This document shows, piece after piece, positions 15,347-23,829 of a DNA stretch of 45,769 nucleotides. The stretch is taken from NCBI RefSeq assembly GCF_900499075.1, contig NZ_UIHC01000026.1:1-45769 (forward strand). The letters run 5' to 3'. The DNA is from Roseinatronobacter ekhonensis (GTDB lineage Bacteria > Pseudomonadota > Alphaproteobacteria > Rhodobacterales > Rhodobacteraceae). Position 1 is the first letter of the stretch. Each line of letters opens with the position of its first letter. The notes under the pieces were generated by a model, which did no database searches, was not told where the DNA came from, and worked only from the letters and a program-made list of their open reading frames with translations. Position numbers and translations under genes: made by a program.

Positions 15347-18284
15347 GAAGCCGTTCTCCTTCCGGGTCCACGAAATGGGGCGAGACGATCTCGACCGGCA
15401 CATCTACCCCTGTCAGTGGCGACGCCGCGCGCAGGCGCGTGCCCATCCGCGTGCCGCCCGCCTGCACAAAGGCCAGTGCGATATAGCTGCCAATCGTCGG
15501 CGAGTAACAGGCAGAGGTCGCATAGCCGAGGTCGTTCGCGGCCGTAGCTGCCGCACCCGGTTCCAATATATGCGCGCCCGCCGGAATCTGCTTCTGCGGA
15601 TTGACCGCGCGCAGGCCGACCAGTTCCAGCCCGCCCTCTTCGGTCAGCCCCTCGCGGCGTGACAGGACCGCGCCGATGCTGTCTTTCTTGGTGCTGACCA
15701 TGCGGCCCAGCCCAAGATTGCGCGCGGTGGTGGTGCCGTTCAGTTCATTCCCGGCGGCGTGGCCTTTTTCAATGCGCATAACCCCAAGCGCCTCGGTGCC
15801 ATAGGGCGTGACGCCCAGATCGGCGCCCTTATCCATCAAGCGGCGCATAAGTGCGTCGCCGTAGCGGGTGGGCACGGCCAACTCGAAAGCCAACTCGCCC
15901 GAGAACGAGATGCGGAACAGCCGGGCGCGCAACCCGCCGCAAACGGTGATTTCTGCGCAACCCATGAATGGGAAAGCGTCGTTCGACAGGTCATAGGCCG
16001 GGTCGACAATCCGTTGCAACAGTTCACGGGATTTCGGCCCTGCCACGGCGACCTGCGCCCAGGCTTCGGTTGTGGACACAAGCTGCACATCCATGTCGGG
16101 CCAAAGGCACTGGCGCGCGAATTCCATATGCCGGAACACCGGCACGGCGTTGGCGGTCGTGGTTGTGACGACGAAATGATCCTCGGCCAGACGCGCGGCG
16201 GTGCCGTCATCCATGGCAATGCCGTCCTCGCGCAGCATCAGCCCGTAGCGCGTTTTACCGACCGCCAGTTTGGCAAACCCGTTGCAATAGATGCGGTTCA
16301 GGAACGCGGCTGCATCCGCGCCCTGCACGTCGATTTTGCCCAAGGTGGTCACGTCGCAAATGCCGACACCGCTGCGGGTGGCGTTGACCTCTCGGTCCAC
16401 GGTTTGCCGCCAATGCGTTTCACCGGCGTGCGGGAAATATTGCGCACGCAGCCATTGGCCGACCTCGACAAAGGTTGCCCCCTGTTCCGTTGCCCAGACA
16501 TGGCTGGGGGTCTTGCGGGTGGGTTTGAAATCGGGGCCGGTGGCACGCCCCGCCAACGCCCCCATGGCCACGGGCGTGTAGGGCGGGCGGAACATGGTTG
16601 TTCCGGTCGCTTCTATACTCTGGCCGGCCAGTTCGGCCATAACCGCAAGTCCACCAAGGTTAGAGGTCTTGCCCTGATCCGTCGCCATGCCCAGTGTGGT
16701 ATACCGTTTCAGATGCTCGACCGAGCGGAACCCTTCCTGATGCGCAAGTTTCACGTCCTTGACGGTTACGTCATTCTGGAAATCGAGCCATGCACGTTTG
16801 GTGCCGCCGACATGCCAGAAGGGGGTAATGCGGTAGAGCGCGTCATCCGCTTGCGGCAGGTCGGGCGTGCTGGCCGGGATGCCAAGGTCGCCCAAAGCTG
16901 CCGCTGCCTGTGCCGCACCACCGGCCAGCGCGGCATGGGTGCCGAACTGTCCTGCGGCGGCACCTGCGACCAACATTCCAACGGGCAACATGCCGCCGGG
17001 TACAAAGCTTGCGATGTCATCGCGCCAGACGGGCCGCCCGCGCTGGTGGCACGACAGCGCGACATTCGGGTTCCACCCGCCAGAGACACCGAGCGCGCCG
17101 ACCTCCAGCCAGTGGCTGCGCCCGTTCGCGCGGGTGATCTGCGCCGCGCTCAGGCCCAACCGCCCGCGCGTGCCGGTGATCTGCCCACCGGCGATGACCT
17201 CTGTGCCGTCGAGCTTCGGCGCATCGGCGCGGGTGTCGATCACCGCGCGGACATCGACACCCAGCGCAATCAGGTCGCGCGCTGTGGCGTGGCCGCTGTC
17301 GTTATTCGTAAAGATCGCCACACGGCTCGCGGGGCTGACGGCCCAGCGATGGGCATAGGCCGCAAGCGCGCCCGCCAGCATGATGCCAGGGCGGTCGTTG
17401 TCAGCAAAGGCAATCGGGCGTTCCAGTGCCCCGGCGCAGAGCACAGCGCGCTTGGAATAGATGCGCCAAAGCGTCTGACGCGGCTTGCCGGGCAGAGGTT
17501 GGGGCAGGTGGTCCGAGACACGTTCCACCGCGCCGTAGATACCGTGGTCGAACGCGCCGACCACCGTGGTACGGGGCAATATTCGGACATTGGGCAGAGT
17601 GCCCAGCTCTGCGAGCACCTGTGCCGCCCAGTCGGTTGCTGCCTGCCCACCGATCTGCTCTGCCGACGCGTTCAGCCGCCCACCGGGGGTATAATCCTCA
17701 TCTGCCAAGATGACCCGCGCGCCTGCTCGCGCGGCGGTTAGCGCAGCCATCAGGCCGGATGGTCCGGCGCCGATCACCAGCAGGTCACAATGCAGAAAGC
17801 CCTTGTCGTAGCTATCGGGGTCCGGGTCGGTGCTGATCGCGCCCAGACCAGCGGCGCGGCGGATCATAGGCTCATACAGCTTTTCCCAGAACGCAGCGGG
17901 CCACATGAAGGTCTTGTAATAGAACCCGGCGGTCAGGAAGGGCGACAGGCGGTCATTGATCGCCATCGCGTCGAACCGCAGGCCGGGCCATGCGTTTTGC
18001 GAGCGCGCCTCTAGCCCGTCGAACAGTTCTGCCACCGTTGCGCGGGTGTTGGGCTCCTGTCGCCCGCCCCGGCCCAGCGTGACAAGCGCGTTGGGTTCTT
18101 CGCTGCCCGCCGCGATCGGGCCGCGCGGGCGGTGATACTTGAAGGACCGCCCCATCAGCCGCACGCCATTGGCCAGCAGTGCCGAAGCGAGCGTATCGCC
18201 CGGATGGCCGCGATACTGCTGCCCGTCGAAAGTGAAACGCAGGCTTTGGCTGCGGTCGATTTGTCCGCCGGAAGGAAGTCTCAT
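15339..18284 (-). CDS. mgdC: N-methylglutamate dehydrogenase large subunit C (sarcosine oxidase alpha-like)
   Basis: The 981-residue subunit has an N-terminal ferredoxin-like region (about 10-95), a dinucleotide-binding domain with GAGPSGLMAALTAARAG (about 170-190), and a C-terminal GcvT-like half that in sarcosine oxidase binds tetrahydrofolate. The complex oxidises N-methylglutamate to glutamate and passes the methyl carbon to THF as methylene-THF. The length fits the family. The start overlaps the mgdB stop by 4 bp (ATGA). A long open frame on the opposite strand (15759-17741) is a composition shadow. Confidence 0.87.
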   Translation of the reverse strand: MRLPSGGQIDRSQSLRFTFDGQQYRGHPGDTLASALLANGVRLMGRSFKYHRPRGPIAAGSEEPNALVTLGRGGRQEPNTRATVAELFDGLEARSQNAWPGLRFDAMAINDRLSPFLTAGFYYKTFMWPAAFWEKLYEPMIRRAAGLGAISTDPDPDSYDKGFLHCDLLVIGAGPSGLMAALTAARAGARVILADEDYTPGGRLNASAEQIGGQAATDWAAQVLAELGTLPNVRILPRTTVVGAFDHGIYGAVERVSDHLPQPLPGKPRQTLWRIYSKRAVLCAGALERPIAFADNDRPGIMLAGALAAYAHRWAVSPASRVAIFTNNDSGHATARDLIALGVDVRAVIDTRADAPKLDGTEVIAGGQITGTRGRLGLSAAQITRANGRSHWLEVGALGVSGGWNPNVALSCHQRGRPVWRDDIASFVPGGMLPVGMLVAGAAAGQFGTHAALAGGAAQAAAALGDLGIPASTPDLPQADDALYRITPFWHVGGTKRAWLDFQNDVTVKDVKLAHQEGFRSVEHLKRYTTLGMATDQGKTSNLGGLAVMAELAGQSIEATGTTMFRPPYTPVAMGALAGRATGPDFKPTRKTPSHVWATEQGATFVEVGQWLRAQYFPHAGETHWRQTVDREVNATRSGVGICDVTTLGKIDVQGADAAAFLNRIYCNGFAKLAVGKTRYGLMLREDGIAMDDGTAARLAEDHFVVTTTTANAVPVFRHMEFARQCLWPDMDVQLVSTTEAWAQVAVAGPKSRELLQRIVDPAYDLSNDAFPFMGCAEITVCGGLRARLFRISFSGELAFELAVPTRYGDALMRRLMDKGADLGVTPYGTEALGVMRIEKGHAAGNELNGTTTARNLGLGRMVSTKKDSIGAVLSRREGLTEEGGLELVGLRAVNPQKQIPAGAHILEPGAAATAANDLGYATSACYSPTIGSYIALAFVQAGGTRMGTRLRAASPLTGVDVPVEIVSPHFVDPEGERLRA

Positions 18285-18568
18285 GCGCTGCGCCCCTTCG
18301 CCCGCGCGACATCGCGCGCCAGTTCGACCGATGTGATGTCATGCGTGACCGTGTCGCGGGTGACGACAAGCCAGGAGCGGTCGCCCTGTTCGTGGAACCA
18401 CAATTCACGGTGCAGGCCTGCCGGGTTGTCGCGCAGATACAGGTAGTCGTGGAACGCTGCGTCGGCGCCGTCGGCCATGCCATCGGGCCGGTCGATCAAG
18501 GACGCGTCGCCCAGATAGGTGAATTCCTGCGCATCGCAGGGGCCAAGCAGAGGATGGTTGATGATCAT
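18281..18568 (-). CDS. mgdB: N-methylglutamate dehydrogenase subunit B (sarcosine oxidase delta-like, no zinc cysteines)
   Basis: A 95-residue SoxD/delta homologue. In classical sarcosine oxidase, delta binds zinc through Cys6, Cys9, His59 and Cys63. Here the N-terminus reads NHPLLGPCD, so His5 and Leu8 stand where the first two Cys should be. His59 is kept, and residue 63 is Asp in QGDRSW. The zinc site is therefore lost. The ATG at 18568 has AGGA about 9 bases upstream; the frame continues to 18628. It lies 81 bp after mgdA and overlaps mgdC by 4 bp. Confidence 0.83.
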   Translation of the reverse strand: MIINHPLLGPCDAQEFTYLGDASLIDRPDGMADGADAAFHDYLYLRDNPAGLHRELWFHEQGDRSWLVVTRDTVTHDITSVELARDVARAKGRSA

Positions 18569-18649
18569 GTGCAAATGTCCTGACGTGGCGCGGTATGGCG
18601 GCTGTCGGAATGTGAGTATTTGGGGCAAGATGAAGTTTGCATGAGGCGC

Positions 18650-19900
18650 TCAATGCAGGTTGGGCTGCGCGCCCATGCCTTTTTCGTCGATCATCCGCCC
18701 GCGTTTGAAGCGGTCGAAACGGTAGGCGGTGGCGGTCGGGTGCGGCGTGTCTGTGGCCAGCAGATGCGCGAAACACCAGCCAGAGGCCGGGGTGGCCTTG
18801 AACCCGCCATAGCACCAACCGCCGTTGAAATAGAGCCCGTCGATATGCGTGCGGTCGATGATGGGCGAGCCGTCCATCGACATGTCCATGATGCCGCCCC
18901 ACATGCGCAACAGGCGCACGCGGCCAAGACCGGGAAAGAGCGCCATGCCGCCTTCGGCCACGTCTTCGACCACGGGCAGGTTGCCGCGCTGGGCGTAGGA
19001 ATTGTAGCCGTCCAGATCGCCGCCGAAGACTAGCCCGCCCTTGTCGGACTGGCTGCAATAGAAATGCCCTGCGCCGAAGGTGATGACGCCGGGCAGGACC
19101 GGTTTCAGCCCCTCGGTGACAAAGGCTTGAAGCACATGGGATTCGATGGGCAGGCGCATGCCAGCCTTGGCCATCATGCGGCTGGAATTGCCCGCAACCG
19201 CCACGCCGACCTTGCCCGCGCCGATGAACCCGCGCGAGGTCTCGACTCCAAGGCAGGTGCCGTTTTCGATGCGAAAGCCAGTCACCTCGCAATTCTGGAT
19301 GATGTCGACGCCGCGGCTGTCTGCGCCGCGCGCATAGCCCCAGGCAACCGCATCGTGCCGGACCGTGCCGCCTCGGCGCTGTGCCAAGCCGCCCTTGATG
19401 GGAAAGCGCGCATTGTCGAAATTCAGGAACGGGTATTCGCGGCGGACCTGTTCGGCGGTCAGCAATTCGGCATCCGCGCCATTCAGGATCATGGCATTGC
19501 CACGCCGGGTGAAGGCGTCGCGCTGCGCATCCGAGTGGATAAGGTTCAGGATGCCGCGCTGGCTGACCATGGCGTTATAGTTGAAATCCTGCTCCAACCC
19601 TTCCCATAGTTTCAGCGAGAACTCGTAGAATGGTTCATTGCCGTCGAGCATGTAATTCGAGCGGATGATGGTCGTGTTGCGCCCGACATTGCCGCCGCCG
19701 ATCCAGCCCTTTTCCAGAACCGCGATATTGGCCTGCCCGAACTGGCGCGCAAGGTAGTAGGCGGTTGCCAGCCCATGACCGCCGCCCCCGATGATGACGA
19801 TGTCGTAACGCGGCTTGGGGGCCGGGTCGCGCCATGCGGGCTGCCAGCCTTTATGGCCGGTCAGGGCCTGTTGCAGAACGCGAAAGCCGGAATAGCGCAT
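18650..19900 (-). CDS. mgdA: N-methylglutamate dehydrogenase subunit A (sarcosine oxidase beta-like)
   Basis: This 416-residue flavoprotein is the catalytic DAO-type subunit. The FAD loop IIGGGGHGLATAYYLA is near residues 35-50. The motif RRGGTVRHDAVAWGYA contains the His that carries covalent FMN in sarcosine oxidase beta. The C-terminal GWCYGGFKATPASG is also typical. The start at 19900 follows AAGGAGG by about 6 bases; the open frame goes to 19930. It is the first gene of mgdABCD. Function as N-methylglutamate rather than sarcosine oxidation is inferred from nearby gmaS, mgsABC, dmm and tmm. Confidence 0.85.
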   Translation of the reverse strand: MRYSGFRVLQQALTGHKGWQPAWRDPAPKPRYDIVIIGGGGHGLATAYYLARQFGQANIAVLEKGWIGGGNVGRNTTIIRSNYMLDGNEPFYEFSLKLWEGLEQDFNYNAMVSQRGILNLIHSDAQRDAFTRRGNAMILNGADAELLTAEQVRREYPFLNFDNARFPIKGGLAQRRGGTVRHDAVAWGYARGADSRGVDIIQNCEVTGFRIENGTCLGVETSRGFIGAGKVGVAVAGNSSRMMAKAGMRLPIESHVLQAFVTEGLKPVLPGVITFGAGHFYCSQSDKGGLVFGGDLDGYNSYAQRGNLPVVEDVAEGGMALFPGLGRVRLLRMWGGIMDMSMDGSPIIDRTHIDGLYFNGGWCYGGFKATPASGWCFAHLLATDTPHPTATAYRFDRFKRGRMIDEKGMGAQPNLH

Positions 19901-19970
19901 CGGGGCCCTCCTTTGTGGCCTCCTCTGCATATCGCTGCAGTGCCGCGCGCGTCACGCGCAAATCGGACAT
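19851..19970 (-). CDS. Possible 39-residue leader peptide overlapping mgdA
   Basis: An ATG at 19970 with AAGGG about 4 bases upstream opens a 39-codon frame (MSDLRVTRAALQRYAEEATK at its start) that contains the mgdA ribosome site and ends 50 bp inside mgdA in another frame. The first half is an amphipathic-looking helix. It could be a translated leader or simply a chance frame in GC-rich DNA. No family is recognised. Confidence 0.25.
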   Translation of the reverse strand: MSDLRVTRAALQRYAEEATKEGPDALFRLSRSATGPDRP

Positions 19971-20043
19971 GACCCTTCTCAGATGCGACTCTGGCGGCGG
20001 AAAGCGCCATAAATAGTTGCAGGAAGTTCGCGACTCGCGCGTT

Positions 20044-20083
20044 AAAATGCGACACGCCCGGCCCCCGTGGAAAGGGCCGGGCG
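20044..20083 (-). terminator. Probable terminator after tmm
   Basis: On the minus strand a perfect 10-bp GC stem (20083-20074 with 20064-20055) closes a 9-base loop, 27 bp after the tmm stop. Four T follow after a 7-base gap. The weak T-tract makes it a moderate intrinsic terminator. It separates tmm from mgdABCD, which is on the same strand. Confidence 0.6.
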
Positions 20084-20109
20084 CACAAGGCCCACGCGTT
20101 GGCCGGGGG

Positions 20110-21480
20110 TTATTCCGCCGGCGTGGTCTCTGCCTCGTTCTGCAAATAGGCTTCCATGCTGTCATCCAGCGCGTCTTTCCATGGCGTATGGTGGACAGGT
20201 GCCATTGTGCCCGTGATGACCGAGCGGTAGCTGTTGTTGCGGAAGGCCATGATGTCCTTGGCCTTGTGCTTTTTCCACTGGTAGAACGCCTCGCATGCGC
20301 CGCCGACGTCGAAAGAGGGATAATCGGTTTCGGCCACGAGTTCCTGAATATAGTCGCCCTGATACTTGATGGCGTATTTGGTGTCGTCGCTGGTCTCTTC
20401 GCGGGCCTCGCGTTCTGCGACATCCGCCAGCAGCTCCGCTTTGTCCTCGGGGATCGCAAGCTTGCCCATGATCGCGTCGCGCACCCACCAGGCTTGCGCA
20501 TCGAACATGTTGAAGGTGAACCATTGGTCCTGCATGCCCAAATAGAACAGCTTGGGGTTATGCACCCAGACCACGCCTTTATACAGGTCTGCCGCGGCCA
20601 GCCGATTGGCGGTTTTCAGGCGCAGATCGTCGGGCAGGAAGTTGAAGCTATGCTTGTAGCCGGTGCACAGAATGATCGCATCGACATCTTTTGACGTGCC
20701 ATCCTTGAAATAGGCGGTGTTGCCGTCGACCCGTTCCAGCGCGGGCTTTTCTTCCCAGTTCGAGGGCCAGTCGAAGCCCATCGGGGCAGAACGGTAGCAG
20801 GACGTGACTGTTTTTGCGCCGTATTTCCAGCATTGCGAGCCGATATCCTCGGCGGAATAGGACGAGCCCATCACCAGAATATCCTTGTCGGTGAATTCGC
20901 GCGCATCGCGGAAATCATGCGCGTGCAGCAAGCGCCCGTTGAAGGATTCGAAGCCCGGGTAATGCGGCACATTAGGCACCGAGAAATGGCCCGACGCGAC
21001 GATAACATTGTCGAAGTCTTCGGAATAGACAGTGTCTTTCGAATGGTCATGCACCGTTACGGTAAATTTTTCGGTGCCGGTATCGTAGCTGATCCAGCGC
21101 ACTACGGTGCTGAAACGGATCATGTCGCGCACACCGGCCTTGTTCACGCGGCCTTCGATGTAGTCGAACAACACGGCGCGTGGCGGGTAAGAGGCGATCT
21201 GCTTGCCGAAATGCTCCTCGAACGAATAATCGGCGAATTCCAGCCCTTCCTTGGGCCCGTTGGACCACAGGTAGCGATACATCGAGCAATGGACCGGTTC
21301 GCCGTTTTCGTCCAGCCCGGTGCGCCATGTGTAGTTCCACAGCCCGCCCCAGTTGTCCTGTTTTTCAAAGCAGACGATTTCCGGGATCGGTTCGCCCTTG
21401 GCGGCGGCAGACTGGAAGGCGCGAAGCTGGGCCAAGCCAGAGGGGCCGGCCCCGATGATTGCGACTTTCTTCTGGGTCAT
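20110..21480 (-). CDS. tmm: Trimethylamine monooxygenase Tmm (bacterial FMO)
   Basis: Tmm oxidises trimethylamine to TMAO with NADPH and O2. The 456-residue protein shows the FAD loop GAGPSG at 10-15, the FMO identifying motif FxGxxxHxxxF at 180-190 and the NADPH loop GSSYSA at 205-210. Length and sequence resemble roseobacter Tmm closely. The frame is open to 21609, but the ATG at 21480 begins directly with the FAD strand and has GGAG about 9 bases upstream. A palindromic ATTGGT operator lies at 21509-21536. No Tdm or TMAO transporter genes accompany it in this window. Confidence 0.92.
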   Translation of the reverse strand: MTQKKVAIIGAGPSGLAQLRAFQSAAAKGEPIPEIVCFEKQDNWGGLWNYTWRTGLDENGEPVHCSMYRYLWSNGPKEGLEFADYSFEEHFGKQIASYPPRAVLFDYIEGRVNKAGVRDMIRFSTVVRWISYDTGTEKFTVTVHDHSKDTVYSEDFDNVIVASGHFSVPNVPHYPGFESFNGRLLHAHDFRDAREFTDKDILVMGSSYSAEDIGSQCWKYGAKTVTSCYRSAPMGFDWPSNWEEKPALERVDGNTAYFKDGTSKDVDAIILCTGYKHSFNFLPDDLRLKTANRLAAADLYKGVVWVHNPKLFYLGMQDQWFTFNMFDAQAWWVRDAIMGKLAIPEDKAELLADVAEREAREETSDDTKYAIKYQGDYIQELVAETDYPSFDVGGACEAFYQWKKHKAKDIMAFRNNSYRSVITGTMAPVHHTPWKDALDDSMEAYLQNEAETTPAE

Positions 21481-21508
21481 TGCGATGTCTCCGTCAGCGG
21501 TGGAAGGA

Positions 21509-21536
21509 ACCAATACAAGAATTGGTCTGAACCAAT
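21509..21536. promoter_or_regulatory. ATTGGT/ACCAAT operator upstream of tmm
   Basis: Three half-sites stand in a row: ACCAAT (21509-21514), ATTGGT (21521-21526) and ACCAAT (21531-21536). The last two form a perfect 16-base palindrome with a four-base centre. FadR-type GntR regulators commonly bind TTGGT-N-ACCAA sites, and an FCD-GntR gene lies 1.4 kb away. It is 29-56 bp upstream of the tmm start. Confidence 0.6.
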
Positions 21537-21649
21537 GCTGCGCCAGTTCGGGCCAATCTGTCAATAAAATTTCATCACAGTAATAAATGTTTTCTGGCGC
21601 GCGGCGCATTTTCCGTCGCGCGCGCCGACCGGCGTGCTAATCTTCTGTC

Positions 21650-22957
21650 ATGATAGACACGAGTTTCGCCCATCGCATGGCCATGCGCAGCCTTTTGCCC
21701 AGCTTTGGCGTGGGCATGACGCAAGAGGTCAAGATTGGCATGTTGGTGCCGCTAAGCGGTCCGGCCGTGTCTTGGGGTCTGCCCGGCTATCAGGGATGCC
21801 AGATCTGGGAGGACTGGCTGAACCGCGCGGGCGGCCTGCTGATTCAGGGGCGGCGCTACCCGGTGCGGGTTATCGCGCGCGATTGGGGTGGTGACACGAC
21901 CGCATCCATGAATGCCGCGCGCGAGTTAATCGTGCAGGACGGTGTGTCCCTGCTGATGCTGTTGGGCGGGGACCATGTCGCCGCCCTGCGCGGGTTGTTG
22001 AACGAACACCGTGTTCTGGCCTCTACGCTGCTGCCCAGCGATCTGTCGCCCGATGCCCGCTACCTGATCGCCCCGTCAGAGGTGCATCCGGTTTATAACG
22101 TGACAGGGGTGGACTGGATCGGGCGACATTGCCCCGAGTTGCGGCGCGTGGACGTATGCAGCCAGCGCGACGGGTTCGGCCTGCCATCGTTGGCAACCTA
22201 TCGCGCGGCGCTGAAAGCGTCGGGTCATACGCTGTGCAAAGAGGTCCAATACGCGCCCGACGACACGGACGTAGCCGGAATTGTTCAACCTATGCTGGAT
22301 GAGACCCCCGATCTGCTGTGCTGGTGCACCAGTTATACCCCAATGGTGCACGCCATGACCGAATACGCCCATGCCCAAGGGTTTCGCGGCAAGATCCTGT
22401 CCTGCACACTGGATCAGTATGAGCGGCTTGTCGCACGCACCTCGACCGAGTTCATGGAGGGCGCGATTTTCCAGTTCCCGGATTTCGACGATCCGGCGCT
22501 GGCGGAAAAAGCGTTTTTCTTCAACCAGCCGCACAGCTTTTATGCCGAATATCAGGATCGCTTCCCCGACAGTTGGAGTGCGGTCAGTTGGGAATATGTC
22601 GCCATTCTGGATATCTGGCACGCAGCGGTCGAAAAGGTCGGCGCGCTGAATGCCGCGGCTGTGCTGGCTGCGATGAAGCAGATGGGCAAGGTCAACCACG
22701 CTTTTGGCCCGGCAGAATGGTGGGGCGAGCGTGTTTTCGGGATCAGTCATGCACTGGTCGGTGATTGGCCGGTTGTGCGAATTACCGAAGGAAAGGCGCG
22801 GATTGTCGAATTCGGATCGGTGCGCGGATGGCTGGACCGGCATGAAAGCCTGCTAGAGGCCGAAATGCGCGATCTGGGTCAGCTTTGGCACCAGAAGCTG
22901 GCGGCCCCCGTGACTCCGCAAGCCTTGCATCCGCGCGTTCCGGGCGGGGCGCTCTAG
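21650..22957 (+). CDS. Periplasmic-binding-fold protein without clear signal peptide (AmiC/LivJ-like)
   Basis: A 435-residue protein of the branched-chain amino acid/amide-binding fold: KIGMLVPLSG begins the first lobe at about 27, and WEYVAILDIWHAAVEKVG lies in the second. No Sec or lipoprotein signal is visible; residues 1-25 are only weakly hydrophobic. In-frame ATGs at residues 10, 12 and 23 could also be used, and no good Shine-Dalgarno marks the first. Signal-less members such as AmiC are cytosolic amide sensors, so this may sense an amine. No permease or ATPase genes follow. It is divergent from tmm (170 bp) and its 3' end overlaps the FCD-GntR gene by 4 bp. Confidence 0.75.
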   Translation: MIDTSFAHRMAMRSLLPSFGVGMTQEVKIGMLVPLSGPAVSWGLPGYQGCQIWEDWLNRAGGLLIQGRRYPVRVIARDWGGDTTASMNAARELIVQDGVSLLMLLGGDHVAALRGLLNEHRVLASTLLPSDLSPDARYLIAPSEVHPVYNVTGVDWIGRHCPELRRVDVCSQRDGFGLPSLATYRAALKASGHTLCKEVQYAPDDTDVAGIVQPMLDETPDLLCWCTSYTPMVHAMTEYAHAQGFRGKILSCTLDQYERLVARTSTEFMEGAIFQFPDFDDPALAEKAFFFNQPHSFYAEYQDRFPDSWSAVSWEYVAILDIWHAAVEKVGALNAAAVLAAMKQMGKVNHAFGPAEWWGERVFGISHALVGDWPVVRITEGKARIVEFGSVRGWLDRHESLLEAEMRDLGQLWHQKLAAPVTPQALHPRVPGGAL

Positions 22958-23685
22958 CTTTCGTGCAAAAGAAGCTTTTGTTCGTCGATCAAGTGTAGCT
23001 TCACGAATTCGACCGCAGCTTCCACATCTCGCGCAGCAATCGCATTGAACAGTGTATTGTAGCGGGCTTGGTAGTTCTGAATGCGGTCCTGTGTCAGATG
23101 ACGGCGCATCAATGCGGTGCGGAAGCTTTGCCGACACACGTCAATCGTCAGCTCGTAGCAGGCTTCCAGCAGCGGGTTCCGCGTTCCCTGCGCGATCTTG
23201 CGATACAGCTCTTCCTCGCATTTGATGAACTCGCCCACATCCGTGCGCACGCGTTCTATGCGCGATACGATATCGTCGAGTTCTTCCAACTCGCGCGGGC
23301 TCATGTTGATGGTCGCAAGGCGCACCATCTCGGGCTCTATGATGCTGCGCACGACAAGATGGTCCAAAGGACTGGTGCGTTCCGCGATAGAGCCGCTGCC
23401 CGCCTGTTCGACCGCGCGGGCGCGATAGGTTACAAAGCTGCCGCTTCCTGCCCGCCTGCGGATAATGTCATGCGTGGCCAGCACATCCAGAGCCTCGCGC
23501 ACTGTATTGCGGGACACGCCAAGTTCGGCGGCCATTGCGCGTTCGCTGGGCAAGCGCGAATCGGCGGGATATTCCTCTGACTGGATTTTGGCGAAAAGCG
23601 TGTCGATCACGACCTGAACCGTGCCGCCTACAGCCTGATCCAGCACAAGCCCCGCTTCCAGCCGTGAATTCATCGCCAGTCCCAT
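22954..23685 (-). CDS. FadR-type GntR regulator with FCD domain
   Basis: The 243-residue regulator has a winged helix (about 20-85, with LPSERAMAAELGVSRNTVREAL) and an all-helical FCD ligand domain (about 100-235) rich in the His/Asp positions that bind a metal or carboxylate. Several in-frame starts exist; ATG 23685 has GAGGA upstream and keeps the usual short N-tail. It lies between the tmm-side binding-fold gene and amt, so control of tmm and amt by this protein is likely. ATTGGT/ACCAAT palindromes near both fit the family's usual operator style. Confidence 0.85.
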   Translation of the reverse strand: MGLAMNSRLEAGLVLDQAVGGTVQVVIDTLFAKIQSEEYPADSRLPSERAMAAELGVSRNTVREALDVLATHDIIRRRAGSGSFVTYRARAVEQAGSGSIAERTSPLDHLVVRSIIEPEMVRLATINMSPRELEELDDIVSRIERVRTDVGEFIKCEEELYRKIAQGTRNPLLEACYELTIDVCRQSFRTALMRRHLTQDRIQNYQARYNTLFNAIAARDVEAAVEFVKLHLIDEQKLLLHES

Positions 23686-23782
23686 ATTGCCTATTCCTCT
23701 GACTGCGCGTGCAGCGCCGCCTGCTTTGAACAGATACATAATGGTTGTCGGCGTGGTTTGCCAGAAAAGCCGGACGGATAGT

Positions 23783-23818
23783 GGCGTGCGCCATGGCCAA
23801 AGCACTTTGGCGCACGCC
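23783..23818 (-). terminator. Stem-loop downstream of the Amt-like gene
   Basis: A perfect 10-bp inverted repeat GGCGTGCGCC / GGCGCACGCC with a 16-base loop begins 11 bp after the amt stop on the minus strand. There is no T-run directly behind it, so it may be a transcript-end stabiliser or a rho-assisted terminator. It lies between amt and the FCD-GntR gene. Confidence 0.5.
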
Positions 23819-23829
23819 TGTTTTGGGGT

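Noticed and set aside
15759-17741. 660-residue open frame on the plus strand opposite mgdC
   Set aside because: It lies wholly antisense to a clear sarcosine-oxidase-alpha-type gene, is rich in Arg, His and Gly with no domain, and is explained by GC-rich third-position bias.
14792-19900. Classical heterotetrameric sarcosine oxidase soxBDAG
   Set aside because: Sequence alone would permit it, but the surrounding gmaS, mgsABC, dmm and tmm genes and the cysteine-free delta subunit favour N-methylglutamate dehydrogenase. Sarcosine activity is not ruled out.
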